Under the pieces are notes generated by a model, which saw nothing but the letters and a program-made list of their open reading frames with translations, ran no database searches and was not told the origin of the DNA. A stretch of DNA of 54,729 bases from assembly GCA_949285105.1 (NCBI GenBank), contig CASDXH010000004.1, positions 1 through 54,729 on the forward strand, in the 5' to 3' direction. Origin of the DNA: an uncultured Mycoplasma sp. Lineage in GTDB: Bacteria; Bacillota_I; Bacilli_A; Mycoplasmatales; Mycoplasmoidaceae. Positions 53,812 through 54,729 of the stretch are shown here, in pieces. Position numbers and translations under genes: made by a program. The stretch's first letter is position 1. Every line of letters starts with the position of its first letter.

Positions 53812-54606
53812 ATGAAATTAACAATGGGTTTTATTGGTCTTGGAAATATGGGAAGTTTATTACTTAACCAAATGAAATTACTCAACAATAAATTGATTGA
53901 GTTTTGTATCTATGATAGAAACGAACACAAAATACAAGCTAATCAAATCGGTTACAACATGAATGTTTGTAGTGATGAATCTGATTTAATATCAAAAAGT
54001 AATATTATATTTCTATCTGTTAAACCTGCAGAATATGATAACTTATTAGAAAAAGTAAAACAATTTAATCCTAATGCAATTGTTGTTAATATCACAATAG
54101 GCTATTCACTACAAAGAATGGTAGATGCATTGGGTAATGTAGATAGCAAAGTTGTTAGAATCATGCCTAGTACCACAATTTCAACCAAAAACGCTATAAT
54201 AGGTTGAACTTATAGAAATTTAACACCAAAACAAATAAAGTTATTTCACTATTTATTTAAATACTGCGGAGAGCTTTACGAAATAGCTGAAAGAGAGATT
54301 GATGGATTTTCAGTTATATCTGGTAGCTTACCAGCATATGTATTTAAGTTTATAGAAGCAGCTAGTGATGGTGCTGTTTACTGTGGACTAAACAGAGAAA
54401 AGTCTTATGAAATTATTGCTAAAACAATAATTGCGTCTTCAGAATTAGTACTAGAGAAAATTGGTTCTACAATTCAACTAAAAAATCAAGTAACAAGTCC
54501 AGCGGGATCTACTATCAAGGGCATATATGAACTTGAAAGAAATGCTTTTTCTTATGCAGTTATGAACTCAATTATAGAAACATTTAAAAAGACACAAAAA
54601 AACTAA
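53812..54606 (+). CDS. proC: pyrroline-5-carboxylate reductase
   Basis: A 264-aa NAD(P)-dependent reductase. It has the Rossmann motif GFIGLGNMGSLLL, FLSVKPAEYD, VRIMPSTT and the C-terminal SGSLPAYVFKFIEAASDGAV and VTSPAGSTIKG. It makes proline from pyrroline-5-carboxylate. MPST replaces the usual MPNT. A TGA Trp follows NAIIG. GGAG lies before the ATG. Proline synthesis enzymes are rare in mycoplasmas, so recycling of P5C is a possible role. Confidence 0.92.
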
Positions 54607-54645
54607 AAATAAGAAATCCTTATCTTTAGTTGCTCGATTGACATG

Positions 54646-54690
54646 TGAAGTGCAACACTCAAAAAGAGTGTGCACTTCATTTATTTTATT
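54646..54690 (+). terminator. terminator after proC
   Basis: TGAAGTGC-ACACTC and GAGTGT-GCACTTCA form a long stem (one bulged A at 54654) with a 5-base loop, followed by TTTATTTTATTT. Confidence 0.88.
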
Positions 54691-54729
54691 TGTAAGTGTT
54701 CACCAATAAAAAGATAATAAGTATTAGGA

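Overview
The window is a piece of a mollicute (mycoplasma) chromosome. It is very AT-rich, and most genes read through only if TGA codes for tryptophan (genetic code 4). There is an RF1 gene, as expected for an organism that does not use UGA as stop. Gene content (glycolysis genes, many lipoprotein and membrane genes, an OmpR-type regulator, a siderophore-type ABC transporter, superoxide dismutase) fits a larger-genome Mycoplasma/Malacoplasma of the M. penetrans - M. iowae type. That placement is inference from gene content only.

Layout. 1-1642: a possible gene end, a structured spacer, an unknown 325-aa protein and a glyoxalase-like gene. 1710-2588: nine tRNA genes on the minus strand (transcribed Cys-Arg-Pro-Met-Ile2-Ser-fMet-Asp-Phe) with a promoter and a terminator. 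2723-5135: a lipoprotein and a WG-repeat protein, divergent. 5128-8726: tmk-holB-mnmE-tatD housekeeping operon. 8840-12672: a large DUF4011-type superfamily I helicase with a nuclease-like C-terminus, broken by one frameshift, plus an overlapping unknown gene. 12737-16329: prfA-prmC-tsaC-rpiB followed by an orphan OmpR-family regulator. 16524-21858: acetyltransferase, HAD phosphatase, glucose-6-phosphate isomerase and oligoendopeptidase F. 21956-26594: three unusual genes for an Asn/Gln-rich protein with a decayed ABC-ATPase domain, a secreted and C-terminally anchored protein, and a protein with a Glu/Gln/Tyr-rich tail. 26683-31439: YmdB-type phosphodiesterase, then glycosyltransferase-RDD-pcrA. 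31645-32625: pfkA. 32732-34653: a CobS-like AAA+ ATPase with a partner protein of a kind usually seen in phages. 34937-36283: NADH oxidase. 36545-40799: iron/siderophore-type ABC transporter operon. 40893-42881: sodA, an alpha/beta hydrolase and an unknown gene. 42920-45241: ABC-F ATPase and truB. 45231-49129: four tandem paralogous two-TM membrane proteins. 49216-50943: EzrA-like protein. 51040-54606: DEAD-box helicase, Fic-like relic, small unknown gene and proC.

The most interesting parts are the frameshifted helicase-nuclease (resembling the DUF4011-helicase-Vsr anti-phage type), the CobS-like ATPase pair, the four-gene paralog array beside an EzrA-like gene, the Asn/Gln-rich protein with a degenerate ABC domain, and a 16-bp perfect palindrome in the spacer of a putative nox promoter. 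All functional assignments are by reading motifs; no database search was run.
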